A stretch of DNA of 64,000 bases from the NCBI RefSeq assembly GCF_000257665.1, contig NZ_AJKR01000003.1, positions 372,001 through 436,000 on the forward strand, written 5' to 3'. The translations under genes were made by a program, and so were the position numbers. Of this stretch, positions 39,382 through 48,883 are shown in pieces. Below the pieces are notes generated by a model. It was not told the DNA's origin. It saw only the letters and a list, made by a program, of their open reading frames with translations, and did not search any database. The stretch is from Candidatus Aquiluna sp. IMCC13023. GTDB taxonomy: Bacteria; Actinomycetota; Actinomycetes; Actinomycetales; Microbacteriaceae. How positions within the stretch are numbered: position 1 is the first letter of the stretch; every line of letters begins with the position of its first letter.

Positions 39382-42300
39382 CAGTTTGCCAACTCGACCC
39401 TCTGGCCGACAACCTGCGTGATGCCGTCTTGACGCATCGAGACGCCGTAGAGAGCGTCGGCGATTTCCATTGTGCGCTTCTGGTGAGTCACAACAATCAG
39501 CTGCGAGCTGTCTCGAAGTGACTTGATCACGTTCAATAAACGACCCAAGTTTGAATCGTCGAGCGCGGCTTCAACCTCGTCCAGAACATAAAACGGGCTT
39601 GGTCTCGCCTTGAAAATTGAAATGAGCAACGCAACTGCAGCTAGAGAGCGCTCGCCGCCGGAAAGAAGAGACATACGCTCAATTCTCTTGCCAGCAGGCT
39701 TGACCGAAACCTCAAGTCCGGTCGCGAGCAAGTTATCGGGGTCGGTCAGACTCAGTGAGCCAGTACCTCCGGGGAATAGAAGTGGGAAAACTTTTTCAAA
39801 TTCCTTTTTTGTGTCCTCGAACGCACTGGCAAAAATATGCTGCATCTTGCCGTCAAGGTCGCCAATGATTCCGGTTAGGTCAGCCCTAGCGGCAGTTAGG
39901 TCAGCTAGCTGATCACTCAGATACTTGTGCCGCTCTTCAAGTGCTGAAAATTCCTCAAGTGCAAGTGGGTTGAAGGCCCCCAGTTGTGCCAACTTGGCTT
40001 CAGCCTGTCTTAGCAGCTTCTGCAGTTCTTCAACCGGCTGATCAACCTCGGCATTTTCCTCGAGCAACTCCTCGATGCTCATCGATAACTCAGACTCGAC
40101 GCGCTCCTTTAGGTTTTGCAGGGTTAGGCGAAGCTCGTAATTTTGCATCTCGACTTCGTGAACAGAAGAGTTCAGGCTGGTAAATCGAGCCTCGAGTTCA
40201 ATCGCTTGAGACCTCAGCTGAGCTAAGCGCTCGCTTCGTTGCGACCGTTTGGCTTCCAGATCCAAAAGTTCAACGCGCAGCTTAGAAGAAAGAGCCTGGG
40301 TCAGCGTCATAACTTGAGGTAGTTTCGAAAGAACCTCTCTAGCGCTTGCCAGCTGGCTCTCTCTAGCCAGGCTCGCATCATTAGCGGCAAGCTTTGCCGA
40401 AACAGCCTCGGCCAATCGACCCGTCAAAACTGCCAACTGCTTGGAAGATGCGCTGCTTCGCTCGGCAAGGGTTCCAGCCTCAATCCTGGCTTCTAGCTCT
40501 TGCTGCCTAGCCGAGTCTAGATTCTTTGAAAGCCCCAAGCGCGCCTCTATGGAAACTTCGACTGAGGACTGCTCAGGGAAGTCTGCAACTTTTTTGGACA
40601 GGGCCTCAAGTTCCTGACTGGCGGTGACGGCCAACTTGTCTTGAAGTTCAATTTCGGCCTCAAACCTTGCGATTTCAGCGCGACCGGAATCTAGTTGCGC
40701 TATGAGCCTTCCAGCGCGCTCAGCACTTGCCGCCAGACGAGCATCGTGTTCTTGCAGCTCAGACAGGCTTGTCTTAACGGCTGCGGTCGCAGCCACCGAA
40801 CCGGCCTCGGCATCGCTGAGCTTGTTCGCGAGATCTTGAATTTCAGACTCAAATTTAGTTAGGCCCTTAGCTGCAAAATCTCTTTCAGCACTTAGTTCCA
40901 GTTTGGATGCAAGCTTTGTTCCGCCACCTCGAACCGAATACTCAGAAACCAAGTCGCCGTCTTTGGTGATGACGGTTATTTCAGGATCTATTTCTAGGGC
41001 TCTCTCGGCATCATCGAGGCTTGCTGCCACGTAAAAATGTTCGAGCAGTGCCAGAACCGACTTTGGTGCGCTCACCAGTGTGCTGGCGTTTACAAGCCCT
41101 GCCCTTTGGGCAAGCTTTCCAGTTTCAACTTCGGAGCTTGTTATAAGAAACTCTGCGCGACCGAGGTCTTGAGCCTTGAGAAACCGAATAGCTTCGATTG
41201 CCTGGGCCTTGGTGTCTACGACTATTGCGTCCGAAAGGGCTCCGAGTGCAACAGCAATGGCCTTCTCAAAGCCTTTTTCAATGCTCACGCTTTTTGCTAG
41301 CAGACCTTTGATGCCTTGAAGTTTCGCCCTAATTGCTTCGCCGCCGCCGTCCGATTGATCGAGGGTCAGGCCAAGTGCGGCATGTCTTGCGGCCAGAGCA
41401 TCGCGCTCTCGCTCGGCAAAATGCAACTGCTGGCGAGACTCGTCAACAAGCTTTCGGGCTTTTGATTCAGCAAGCTGAGCTAATTCATAACCCTTTCGAA
41501 GCGCATCATCTGAGGTCGATAGGCCCTCCGTTGTCATTGCCGACTGCTGCCTAGTCAACTCGGTCACGCGAGACTCAGCCTGGGAGATGCTGTCCTGAAG
41601 CTTGAGTCGGGCTTGGGCTATAGATTCAATTCTTGCTTCTTGGACAGAAACATCCCCGGTTGCCTGATTTCTTTCTCGGACCTGAGACTCTTGCTGGCTT
41701 CGCTGGCGAATCGCGTCTGCGTCAAATAAGTTCATGGCTTCTGCAGCCAATTGCCTGGCCTGCTCAAATCCGGCAAGCTTTGAGGCGCTGGCCTGTATCT
41801 CAAGTTCGATTTCTCTTAGCGAATCTGTCGCCGCTGAAAGCTCTGTTTCTAATGACTCAATTTCCAAACCGGCGGATTCGGGCTGATTACCCGCCAAGAG
41901 ACTTACGCGTTGATCGGCAAGGTTTTTTAAGTTTCTGAGTTTTTGCTCGATGGCTTCGAATCGAAACAGCTTCGACCTAGCTTGATCTAATTCATCCGAA
42001 CTTAGTTCGGATTCAATTTGCGCAATGGCGGTTCTAGCGCTTGCTAGCTGTTGTTGAGCGAAAGACGATTCGGCTTTGCGCTCGTTTTCGGACTTAGAAG
42101 CAACTTCTAGCTGTTCTTTGGCGTTACGAACCTGAACGCTAAGAAGTTGAGACTTGGCATGCCTTGCCACGGCGCCTATTTCCTGGGCGCTTCTTGCCAC
42201 CTCTGCTTGCCGTCCAAGTGGTTTTAGATTGCGCCTAATTTCGGCGATCAGGTCATGCAATCTGGTGAGGTTTGACTGCATTGCTTCCAGCTTGCGCTCT

Positions 42301-42836
42301 GTCTTTTCTTTGCGGCGACGAAACTTTAGGATTCCCGCAGCTTCCTCGATAAAAGCGCGACGCTCAAGTGGTGTGGCTCGAAGCACGGTGTCAAGCTGCC
42401 CCTGGCCCACGATTACATGCATCTCCCTTCCAAGACCGGTGTCGCTTAGCAGTTCTTGAACATCCAATAAACGACAAGGTTGCTGGTTGATCGAATATTC
42501 CGAGGCCCCGTTTCGAAACAAGACTCTTGAAATAGTGACCTCGGCATACTCAATCGGCAGAGCGCCGTCCGAGTTGTCGATGGTTAGTGAAACTTCTGCA
42601 CGACCGAGCGGAGCCTTGGTTGAGGTTCCCGCGAAAATGACATCTTCCATCTTGCCGCCCCGAAGGGTCTTTGCGCCCTGCTCTCCCATCACCCAAGCTA
42701 GAGCGTCGACGATGTTGGACTTACCGGATCCATTCGGTCCGACCACGCAAGTTATTCCGGGTTCCAGCTCAATCGTGGTGGCCTGGGCGAAAGACTTAAA
42801 GCCTTTCAGGGTGATGCTTTTTAGATGCAAGCTCAA
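39381..42836 (-). CDS. smc: Chromosome segregation protein SMC
   Basis: Condensin ATPase that compacts and separates chromosomes. Walker A is GPNGSGKS (33-40). Two long coiled coils flank a hinge at about 490-630, and the C-terminal ABC signature LLSGGERSLAAVALL precedes Walker B (FYVLDEVEAALDD). 1151 aa, slightly short of the typical 1190. The order smc-ftsY-ffh is standard. Confidence 0.96.
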   Translation of the reverse strand: MSLHLKSITLKGFKSFAQATTIELEPGITCVVGPNGSGKSNIVDALAWVMGEQGAKTLRGGKMEDVIFAGTSTKAPLGRAEVSLTIDNSDGALPIEYAEVTISRVLFRNGASEYSINQQPCRLLDVQELLSDTGLGREMHVIVGQGQLDTVLRATPLERRAFIEEAAGILKFRRRKEKTERKLEAMQSNLTRLHDLIAEIRRNLKPLGRQAEVARSAQEIGAVARHAKSQLLSVQVRNAKEQLEVASKSENERKAESSFAQQQLASARTAIAQIESELSSDELDQARSKLFRFEAIEQKLRNLKNLADQRVSLLAGNQPESAGLEIESLETELSAATDSLREIELEIQASASKLAGFEQARQLAAEAMNLFDADAIRQRSQQESQVRERNQATGDVSVQEARIESIAQARLKLQDSISQAESRVTELTRQQSAMTTEGLSTSDDALRKGYELAQLAESKARKLVDESRQQLHFAERERDALAARHAALGLTLDQSDGGGEAIRAKLQGIKGLLAKSVSIEKGFEKAIAVALGALSDAIVVDTKAQAIEAIRFLKAQDLGRAEFLITSSEVETGKLAQRAGLVNASTLVSAPKSVLALLEHFYVAASLDDAERALEIDPEITVITKDGDLVSEYSVRGGGTKLASKLELSAERDFAAKGLTKFESEIQDLANKLSDAEAGSVAATAAVKTSLSELQEHDARLAASAERAGRLIAQLDSGRAEIARFEAEIELQDKLAVTASQELEALSKKVADFPEQSSVEVSIEARLGLSKNLDSARQQELEARIEAGTLAERSSASSKQLAVLTGRLAEAVSAKLAANDASLARESQLASAREVLSKLPQVMTLTQALSSKLRVELLDLEAKRSQRSERLAQLRSQAIELEARFTSLNSSVHEVEMQNYELRLTLQNLKERVESELSMSIEELLEENAEVDQPVEELQKLLRQAEAKLAQLGAFNPLALEEFSALEERHKYLSDQLADLTAARADLTGIIGDLDGKMQHIFASAFEDTKKEFEKVFPLLFPGGTGSLSLTDPDNLLATGLEVSVKPAGKRIERMSLLSGGERSLAAVALLISIFKARPSPFYVLDEVEAALDDSNLGRLLNVIKSLRDSSQLIVVTHQKRTMEIADALYGVSMRQDGITQVVGQRVELAN

Positions 42837-42970
42837 ACACCCCTTTCGCTTCTACATAAAGCCTATCCGAGCCAGCAGTTTAGCGATTTTCTTGCCGTTT
42901 GACTTGGCATGCACGTCGAAGGCTGGTGTGGGACAGGCTGCGGCGTGCACTTAGGTTCTAGGCTCAAGAT

Positions 42971-43354
42971 GTGAAAAGCAAAAAAAGAGTCGTTGGCAAA
43001 AATCTTTCCGCGGTCATGAAAGCTGCAAGCGTAGTAATTTTTGGAACGATCCTGCATCAAAGCTTTCTATTCGACCAGTTCCCAATAGGGTCAGTCCTCA
43101 GCCTCAGCCTGGTGCTGCTAGTCGCCCTCCAAATCAGAATTGCATCGGGCTTCAGAAGTCCAAATCTATTTTTTGCCGTCGTGATTCTCGGACTGCTTTT
43201 TTTATTCAGCCAAGGCTTTTGGCAAGACAAGATGATTCCAGCTAATCAAGCCGGATTTATTTGGTCCTACGGTGCTGCGGTCGTGGCCTCTGTGGTGGCG
43301 ATGTGGCCAAGAATCTCCGCCAAGCAGTGGCGAGGAGCTTCACAAACTAGCTAG
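42971..43354 (+). CDS. Small membrane protein, unknown function
   Basis: 127 aa with four likely membrane helices (about residues 18-35, 40-58, 65-82 and 92-110) between charged ends. Not recognised as a named family. It starts at GTG, divergent from smc, and its stop overlaps that of mutM on the other strand by eight bases at a CTAGCTAGCTAG palindrome. Confidence 0.65.
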   Translation: MKSKKRVVGKNLSAVMKAASVVIFGTILHQSFLFDQFPIGSVLSLSLVLLVALQIRIASGFRSPNLFFAVVILGLLFLFSQGFWQDKMIPANQAGFIWSYGAAVVASVVAMWPRISAKQWRGASQTS

Positions 43355-44249
43355 CTAGCCGCTGACAGTTTGGGCAGAAATGACTCCCCCTGTTTGCCCA
43401 AGCGACTCGCTTTATTTCCTCCCCGCATCTTGGACACGGCTTTCCAGCTTGCCCGTAGGCATTTAGAGACTGTGCAAAATAACCGCTTTCGCCGTTTACA
43501 TTTTTGTACTGCTCGTCAAAAGAAGTCCCGCCTTGGATCACTGCACGCTCGAGGACTCCGGTTGCGATCGATATCAGCTTCGTCAACTTCTCAGGAGCGA
43601 TGCTGTTAGCGGGTTGGTCATAGTGAAGCTGGGCAAGCCAGAGCGATTCATCGGCGTAGATATTGCCTATGCCGCTCAGCAAGTTCTGGTCGAGTAGCAC
43701 GCGCTTTATGCCAGAAGAGCGAGCCTGCATTTTACTTACGACGCTATCGATGTTGAAATGCTGATCCAGCAAGTCTCTAGCGATGTGCGCAACCACACCG
43801 GGAATGCTGCTGCCCACAGGACTCTCGGGGCTAAAGCCTCCTGGTGCGCCATCCGAAGTTGGCACCAAATCCTCAATTGCCAGGGAGCCAAAAATTCTTT
43901 GATCGACGAATCTGACCTCCAGCTGTTCACCAGACTGGGACTCAACGGATAAAACCACCCTGGTCTGGGGATCCGAGTCGTAACCCTTGTCGCGCAAAAG
44001 CATTTGCCCACTCATGCCTAAGTGACCGACAAGTGCTCGAGAATCTGACAGGGGCAGCCAGAGAAACTTGCCCCTTCGAACAACTGCCAGAAGGCTCTGC
44101 CCTAAAAGTTCATCGACAAAGTGCTTGGGGCCTAAGACATGCCGCTTCAAAGATCTGGCGTCACTGATTGAGACATCTACTACTCGAGCGCCGATTATCT
44201 TGGAGGCAAGCCCAGCACGAACCGTCTCCACCTCAGGAAGTTCTGGCAT
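43347..44249 (-). CDS. mutM: Formamidopyrimidine-DNA glycosylase
   Basis: Excises 8-oxoguanine and other oxidised purines. The catalytic N-terminus is PELPEVETVRAGL (P2 nucleophile, E3), the helix-two-turn-helix carries QNLLSGIGNIYADE, and the C-terminal zinc finger has CPRCGEE and CPNCQRL. 300 aa. The start overlaps the rnc stop by one base. Confidence 0.95.
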   Translation of the reverse strand: MPELPEVETVRAGLASKIIGARVVDVSISDARSLKRHVLGPKHFVDELLGQSLLAVVRRGKFLWLPLSDSRALVGHLGMSGQMLLRDKGYDSDPQTRVVLSVESQSGEQLEVRFVDQRIFGSLAIEDLVPTSDGAPGGFSPESPVGSSIPGVVAHIARDLLDQHFNIDSVVSKMQARSSGIKRVLLDQNLLSGIGNIYADESLWLAQLHYDQPANSIAPEKLTKLISIATGVLERAVIQGGTSFDEQYKNVNGESGYFAQSLNAYGQAGKPCPRCGEEIKRVAWANRGSHFCPNCQRLAS

Positions 44250-44923
44250 TAGGACTCTTGAAGCAACCTGAGGGCTTGAATAGCGGCCTCAGTCTCTGCG
44301 TTGCGCTTAGTTCTACCTTCGCCGACAGCAAGCAATTTGCCGGCCGAAAAACACTCCGCGCGATAGACCCGCTCGTGCTCGGGTCCAGTGGCGGTTATTT
44401 CGTAGGAAGCGGGTTGTCTTGATAGCCGCTGAAGTTTTTCGATCAATGAAGTCTTTGGGTCACTGGCTTCTCGGACCGCGTCCGGGTCATCCAAAAGCGG
44501 AAGGATAAATTTTTGGACAATTTTGCTGGCGCCCTCGAGGCCGTTTGAAAGATATGCCGCCCCAAGGACTGCTTCAAAAGTATCGGCAAGAATGTTGGTT
44601 TTCTGTCGACCATCGGTCTGCTCTTCACCTTTTCCAAGGTAGATATAAGCACCCAGGTTCATTCGATTAGCAGCCGTGGCAAGGGCGTTAGCAGACACTA
44701 CGGCATTTTTAAGCTTTGTGAGCTCGCCCTCTTGGAGGTCAGAATGAGTTTGATAAACAAAGGTTGCAACTAAAAAGCCGAGGACAGAGTCGCCGAGGTA
44801 CTCGAGACGTTCGTTGTCTTTGGAGCCGTTTTCGTATGCGTAAGAAGAATGCGTCAGAGCAAGCGTAAGCAGCTCGGGATCAATCTCGATGCCGAGCGTT
44901 TGTGACAGCTCGTCAAGGGGCAT
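44249..44923 (-). CDS. rnc: Ribonuclease III
   Basis: Cuts double-stranded RNA, including rRNA precursors. The signature NERLEYLGDSVLGF is in the RNase III domain and a dsRNA-binding domain forms the last 70 residues (RKRNAETEAAIQAL). 224 aa. It lies two or three bases after rpmF, in the order coaD-DUF177-rpmF-rnc-mutM. Confidence 0.95.
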   Translation of the reverse strand: MPLDELSQTLGIEIDPELLTLALTHSSYAYENGSKDNERLEYLGDSVLGFLVATFVYQTHSDLQEGELTKLKNAVVSANALATAANRMNLGAYIYLGKGEEQTDGRQKTNILADTFEAVLGAAYLSNGLEGASKIVQKFILPLLDDPDAVREASDPKTSLIEKLQRLSRQPASYEITATGPEHERVYRAECFSAGKLLAVGEGRTKRNAETEAAIQALRLLQES

Positions 44924-44926
44924 TGG

Positions 44927-45130
44927 TTATGCGTCTGCTACCTTGCGGCCCTTGTATTCCATGTAAAGAGCGGTGCCGACGGAGTCGGTAACCACCTTGG
45001 CACGGTGAGGCAAGCTGTAGACGGTCTCGCCATTTTCAATGGTCTTTACCAATGTTATTGGCGCAGCCTTCCACTGAGAGCGACGTGAGCGTGTGTTCGA
45101 GCGAGACTGTCGACGTTTTGGTACTGGCAT
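44927..45130 (-). CDS. rpmF: 50S ribosomal protein L32
   Basis: 67-aa large-subunit protein starting MPVPKRRQSRSNTRSRRSQWK, the typical L32 N-terminus. No CxxC zinc motif is present, so this is the zinc-independent form. It begins two bases after the DUF177 stop, a near-universal pairing. Confidence 0.95.
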   Translation of the reverse strand: MPVPKRRQSRSNTRSRRSQWKAAPITLVKTIENGETVYSLPHRAKVVTDSVGTALYMEYKGRKVADA

Positions 45131-45132
45131 CT

Positions 45133-45639
45133 TTACTCTTCCTTATTCGCGAAATCTTGTAGCGCACTGAAACGCGGATCAACCGGTTTTTCGTGGCCGT
45201 GTTCTTCATCTTGCTTCAACCTTATTCCGCAGTCTGGGCACAAGCCAAGACAAGTCTTGGAGCACACGGGCTGGAAAGGAAGATTCAAGACTATCGAATC
45301 AATGAGGACCTGTTCTAAATCGATGTGTTCGCTAAGAACTACAAAATCTTCATCCGAGCTAGAAGAATAGGCGAAAAGTTCCTGAAAATCCACCTCAACC
45401 GCAAGGTTGATCGGATCCAGGCATCTCGAACACTGAGCTTCGGCATCTGCAAAGACTTCGCCGGTGGCTAAAACGCCCTCGTGGACTGACTCCAGCTTCA
45501 GAGAAATCTCCACGGTTGACTTGGCTGGAACCTCAACAACCGAGGTCCCGATTCCCATTTCCGGCAAGTGATCAATCTGAATCTCCCGCATTTGACCGGG
45601 TCGTTTCATTAGATCGTGGACTGCAACCAGCAGGGTCAT
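45133..45639 (-). CDS. YceD/DUF177 family protein
   Basis: 168 aa with a central CSRCLDP and a later CSKTCLGLCPDCG cysteine cluster, then DPRFSALQDF near the end: the YceD/DUF177 pattern. Members are linked to 23S rRNA accumulation and are encoded ahead of rpmF. The start overlaps the coaD stop by four bases (ATGA). Confidence 0.9.
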   Translation of the reverse strand: MTLLVAVHDLMKRPGQMREIQIDHLPEMGIGTSVVEVPAKSTVEISLKLESVHEGVLATGEVFADAEAQCSRCLDPINLAVEVDFQELFAYSSSSDEDFVVLSEHIDLEQVLIDSIVLNLPFQPVCSKTCLGLCPDCGIRLKQDEEHGHEKPVDPRFSALQDFANKEE

Positions 45640-46124
45640 TCTTTTCCTTCTTGCATCTTCTTGAGAACCGATGGAGTTACGTATTTGGATATGTCTCCAC
45701 CAAGGGCAAAGACCTCCTTGACCAAACTTGAAGAAACGTGTCCGTAGTTTCCATCGGAGGCGATGAACACCGTCTCAATTCCAGCTAGGTCGTGATTAAC
45801 CTTGGCCATCGGCAATTCGTAGTCAATGTCTGCGGAGTTGCGGAAGCCTTTTACGATGGCATTCGCACCTAGTTCTTCAGCTTTTTTCACAAGAAGACCA
45901 CTGTGCAGAGACTGAACTGAGCACTTAGCTTCGAGGCCAGCCTCAGCTATAACATCTTCAGCCATCGCCACGCGGGTCTCAAGGTCCATAGCAGCTGTTT
46001 TGGAGCTGTTATGGACTATCAGCAGGTAAACCTGGTCAAAGACAGTCGCAGAGCGTGCAAGGACCGACAGGTGCCCCTTTGTTATCGGGTCAAAGGACCC
46101 CGGATAAATAGCTACAGAACTCAC
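45636..46124 (-). CDS. coaD: Phosphopantetheine adenylyltransferase
   Basis: Penultimate step of coenzyme A synthesis. N-terminal YPGSFDPITKGHLSV with the nucleotidyltransferase GH motif, then KGFRNSADIDYE and the C-terminal VSSSLVKE. 162 aa is standard. It follows recG by 9 bp. Confidence 0.96.
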   Translation of the reverse strand: MSSVAIYPGSFDPITKGHLSVLARSATVFDQVYLLIVHNSSKTAAMDLETRVAMAEDVIAEAGLEAKCSVQSLHSGLLVKKAEELGANAIVKGFRNSADIDYELPMAKVNHDLAGIETVFIASDGNYGHVSSSLVKEVFALGGDISKYVTPSVLKKMQEGKE

Positions 46125-46133
46125 AGCAATAGG

Positions 46134-48263
46134 TTAGCCGCGAGCCAGCTGCCCCGCATCCTGTATTTGCAAAACCAACTTCAATTCTTCAGACATGTCA
46201 GCTTTTTCAAGGGCTACAGCAAGAGGCCTTACCTCTTGAATCAGTTTGGCATCCCGGACAACTCTAAGAAGCTGCAGCGATGAGCGACCTCCGGATTGAG
46301 TGTCACCCAAAACATCGCCCTCGCCTCGAAGATCAAGGTCGATCTCCGAAAGTTCAAAACCGTCGCTGATTCGACTCAGAGCATCTAAGCGCAAAAACGC
46401 CAAGGTTTCAGGCTCTGCCCCTGAAACCAAGAGACAAAGCCCGGCATGCTCTCCCCTACCAACGCGACCACGAAGCTGATGAAGCTGAGAAAGCCCGAAG
46501 TGATCTGCATCCAGCACCACCATCGTTGAAGCATTTGGAACATTCACGCCGACCTCAATTACTGTGGTGGCCACAAGCACCTGAAGTTGACCAGATTCAA
46601 ACTGATCCATGACCTCGTCTTTTTCCTTCGAGCTCATGCGTCCGTGGAGTGAGCCAATGCGAATACCTGCCAGCATCTTGTTGTTTTCCAGGGAAGCAAA
46701 AACACTTGTCACGCTCGCAGGCTCAGGACCGGGCTCGGGTTCAAGATTTTCAGGTTCCGGAACCATTTCTCCAGTGTCTTCCAAATGCTGAGGGTCAATT
46801 TTTGGACAAACGACAAAAGCCTGCCTGCCTGCCGAGACTTCCTCGGAAACCCGTTCCCATACCCTAGCGACGAGGTCCTTGCGAGAGATGTCCACGACGT
46901 GAGTAACAATTGGCTGGCGGCCCTTTGGCAGCTCCCTCAGGGACGAGACATCAAGATCGCCAAAGACCGTGACCGCGAGAGTCCTGGGTATTGGCGTTGC
47001 TGTCATTACCAAGCTGTGCGGGGAGTGTTTCGCCTTGGATTTGAGCGCTTCACGCTGGCCAACTCCGAATCGATGCTGCTCGTCGATAATCACCAAGCCG
47101 AGGTCGAAAAACGAAACATTCTCGCTCAGTAGCGCGTGAGTTCCGATTACAAGACGGCAATTACCTGATGCCATATCGAGCAAAGTCTTTTTGCGCACGG
47201 CCAGGGGCTGCTGACCAGTCAGCAGCCTGACTCCAAGCTCCTTGGTTACAGCTGGTCCAAGCGCTTGAGCTATTGAACGAAAATGCTGTGATGCCAGAAC
47301 CTCGGTTGGAGCCAATAGAGCGCTCTGCCCGCCCGACTCGGCGACCGCCAGAACAGCTCGAAGCGCCACAACCGTCTTACCCGAACCCACCTCACCCTGA
47401 AGCATCCGGTTCATTGGGTGACCTTTAGATAAATCAGCCGCGATTTGGTCTCCCGCGACAACCTGTCCCGGGGTCAGCTCAAATGGAAGAGCTTCATCAA
47501 ATTTAGAAAGCAGCGCCCCGGACCTGTAGACGGCAGCCTTTTCCAACTCGGCATTTTTTCTGCGTTCCAGCAATCCAAGCTGCAAGAGCATGGCTTCATG
47601 AAACTTCAAAGACTTAGTTGCCCGCTCCCAGTCCGAGTCTTTTTTGGGGCGGTGAATCATTTCTATTGACATAAGCAATGGCATTAGCTTCTGCTGTTCT
47701 AAAAGGTCTGCTGGAATAACTTCTTGAGCCTCATGGCCGGCATCAAGCACTTTTTCTATGGCTTTTTGAATCCTCCAGCTCGATAGAGTTCCGGTGGCCG
47801 GGTAAATCGGAATCGGGAGCTCGGCCCAAGCCTTAGCCTGCTGATCAATAATTTCGGCGTCGAACAACTCATAGTCAGGATGAGTTAGTTGCAATCTGCC
47901 CGAGAACGCCCCGATTTTTCCGGAAAATAACCCTTGCACGCCGGCATGCAACTCGGCTTGCCGCCAGGTTTGATTAAAAAACGCAAGCGTCAGCTGACCA
48001 TTTCCGTCCCCGAGAACCACCTCAAAGATGCTGCCCTTACGGCCCTTCATGCTGCGCTGGTTAGTGCTTTGAACCTGACCAACCACGGTTACCACTTCCC
48101 CGATTGGTAACGATGCAAAATCGGTGAGTTCGCCGCGCTTTGAGTAGCGCCTTGGAAAATGCAAGAGCAGGTCTGCAACTGTTTTGATTCCAAACTGCTT
48201 ATCGAGAGCCTTGGCAGTTTTATCGCCAAGAACTCCGGCCAATGGCGTCAGATCAGTAAGCAC
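46134..48263 (-). CDS. recG: ATP-dependent DNA helicase RecG
   Basis: Remodels stalled replication forks and branched DNA. N-terminal OB/wedge domain, Walker A GEVGSGKT, the DEQH motif (IIDEQHRFGV) and the C-terminal QLRGRVGRG motif VI. 709 aa. First gene of the - strand block; divergent from rsmD with about 50 bp between. Confidence 0.96.
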   Translation of the reverse strand: MLTDLTPLAGVLGDKTAKALDKQFGIKTVADLLLHFPRRYSKRGELTDFASLPIGEVVTVVGQVQSTNQRSMKGRKGSIFEVVLGDGNGQLTLAFFNQTWRQAELHAGVQGLFSGKIGAFSGRLQLTHPDYELFDAEIIDQQAKAWAELPIPIYPATGTLSSWRIQKAIEKVLDAGHEAQEVIPADLLEQQKLMPLLMSIEMIHRPKKDSDWERATKSLKFHEAMLLQLGLLERRKNAELEKAAVYRSGALLSKFDEALPFELTPGQVVAGDQIAADLSKGHPMNRMLQGEVGSGKTVVALRAVLAVAESGGQSALLAPTEVLASQHFRSIAQALGPAVTKELGVRLLTGQQPLAVRKKTLLDMASGNCRLVIGTHALLSENVSFFDLGLVIIDEQHRFGVGQREALKSKAKHSPHSLVMTATPIPRTLAVTVFGDLDVSSLRELPKGRQPIVTHVVDISRKDLVARVWERVSEEVSAGRQAFVVCPKIDPQHLEDTGEMVPEPENLEPEPGPEPASVTSVFASLENNKMLAGIRIGSLHGRMSSKEKDEVMDQFESGQLQVLVATTVIEVGVNVPNASTMVVLDADHFGLSQLHQLRGRVGRGEHAGLCLLVSGAEPETLAFLRLDALSRISDGFELSEIDLDLRGEGDVLGDTQSGGRSSLQLLRVVRDAKLIQEVRPLAVALEKADMSEELKLVLQIQDAGQLARG

Positions 48264-48313
48264 AAGCCAATCATGACCGATGTTCTGAAAAAAGTTTCAC
48301 TAGGCTCACTTGC

Positions 48314-48883
48314 GTGAGCAGAATCATTTCAGGAGACGCCGGGTCAATTAGATTGCACTCTGTGGCTAAGGCCACCCGACCGACAGGGGATCGAGTCAAG
48401 GAATCTGTCTTCTCGGCCCTAGAGGCCCGAGGGCTAATCGAAGATAGCGCAGTGCTTGATTTATTCGCCGGCACCGGAGCGCTGGGTCTTGAATCGCTAT
48501 CTCGCGGCGCAACCAGCGTTATCCTCGTCGAAAAAGACCCCGAAGCTCACGAGATTTGCCAAAAGAACTCGGTTCAGGTCCTAAAAACGGTTCAGAAAAT
48601 TCGCCCGGGCACAGCAGTGTCAAACAAAAACCTAGATGCTTTTAGGTATCTCAAGAGCGCAACCCAAGTGTTTGACCTGGTGTTTCTGGATCCGCCCTAT
48701 GAATTTGCCAATAGTGACCTTCTGAATATCTTGGCATCGCTGAGAGACCTCTTGAGTACTGGCGCGACAGTAGTAATCGAGCGCTCGGATAAAACAGGTG
48801 ACTTGGATCAACAGGATTGGCTAGAAGTAATTTCCGACAAGAAATTCGGTAGCACCAAGGTGCGGATATACCGAAAAATCTAA
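48314..48883 (+). CDS. rsmD: 16S rRNA (guanine966-N2)-methyltransferase
   Basis: Class I methyltransferase acting on the small subunit. SAM-binding DLFAGTGALGLE and catalytic DPPYEF are visible. 189 aa starting at GTG. Usually next to coaD/recG, as here. Its end overlaps the convergent citrate synthase gene by four bases. Confidence 0.92.
   Translation: MSRIISGDAGSIRLHSVAKATRPTGDRVKESVFSALEARGLIEDSAVLDLFAGTGALGLESLSRGATSVILVEKDPEAHEICQKNSVQVLKTVQKIRPGTAVSNKNLDAFRYLKSATQVFDLVFLDPPYEFANSDLLNILASLRDLLSTGATVVIERSDKTGDLDQQDWLEVISDKKFGSTKVRIYRKI

Noticed and set aside
43346-43360. CTAGCTAGCTAG palindrome at convergent stops
   Set aside because: Explained by two overlapping stop-codon contexts; too short and simple to claim function.
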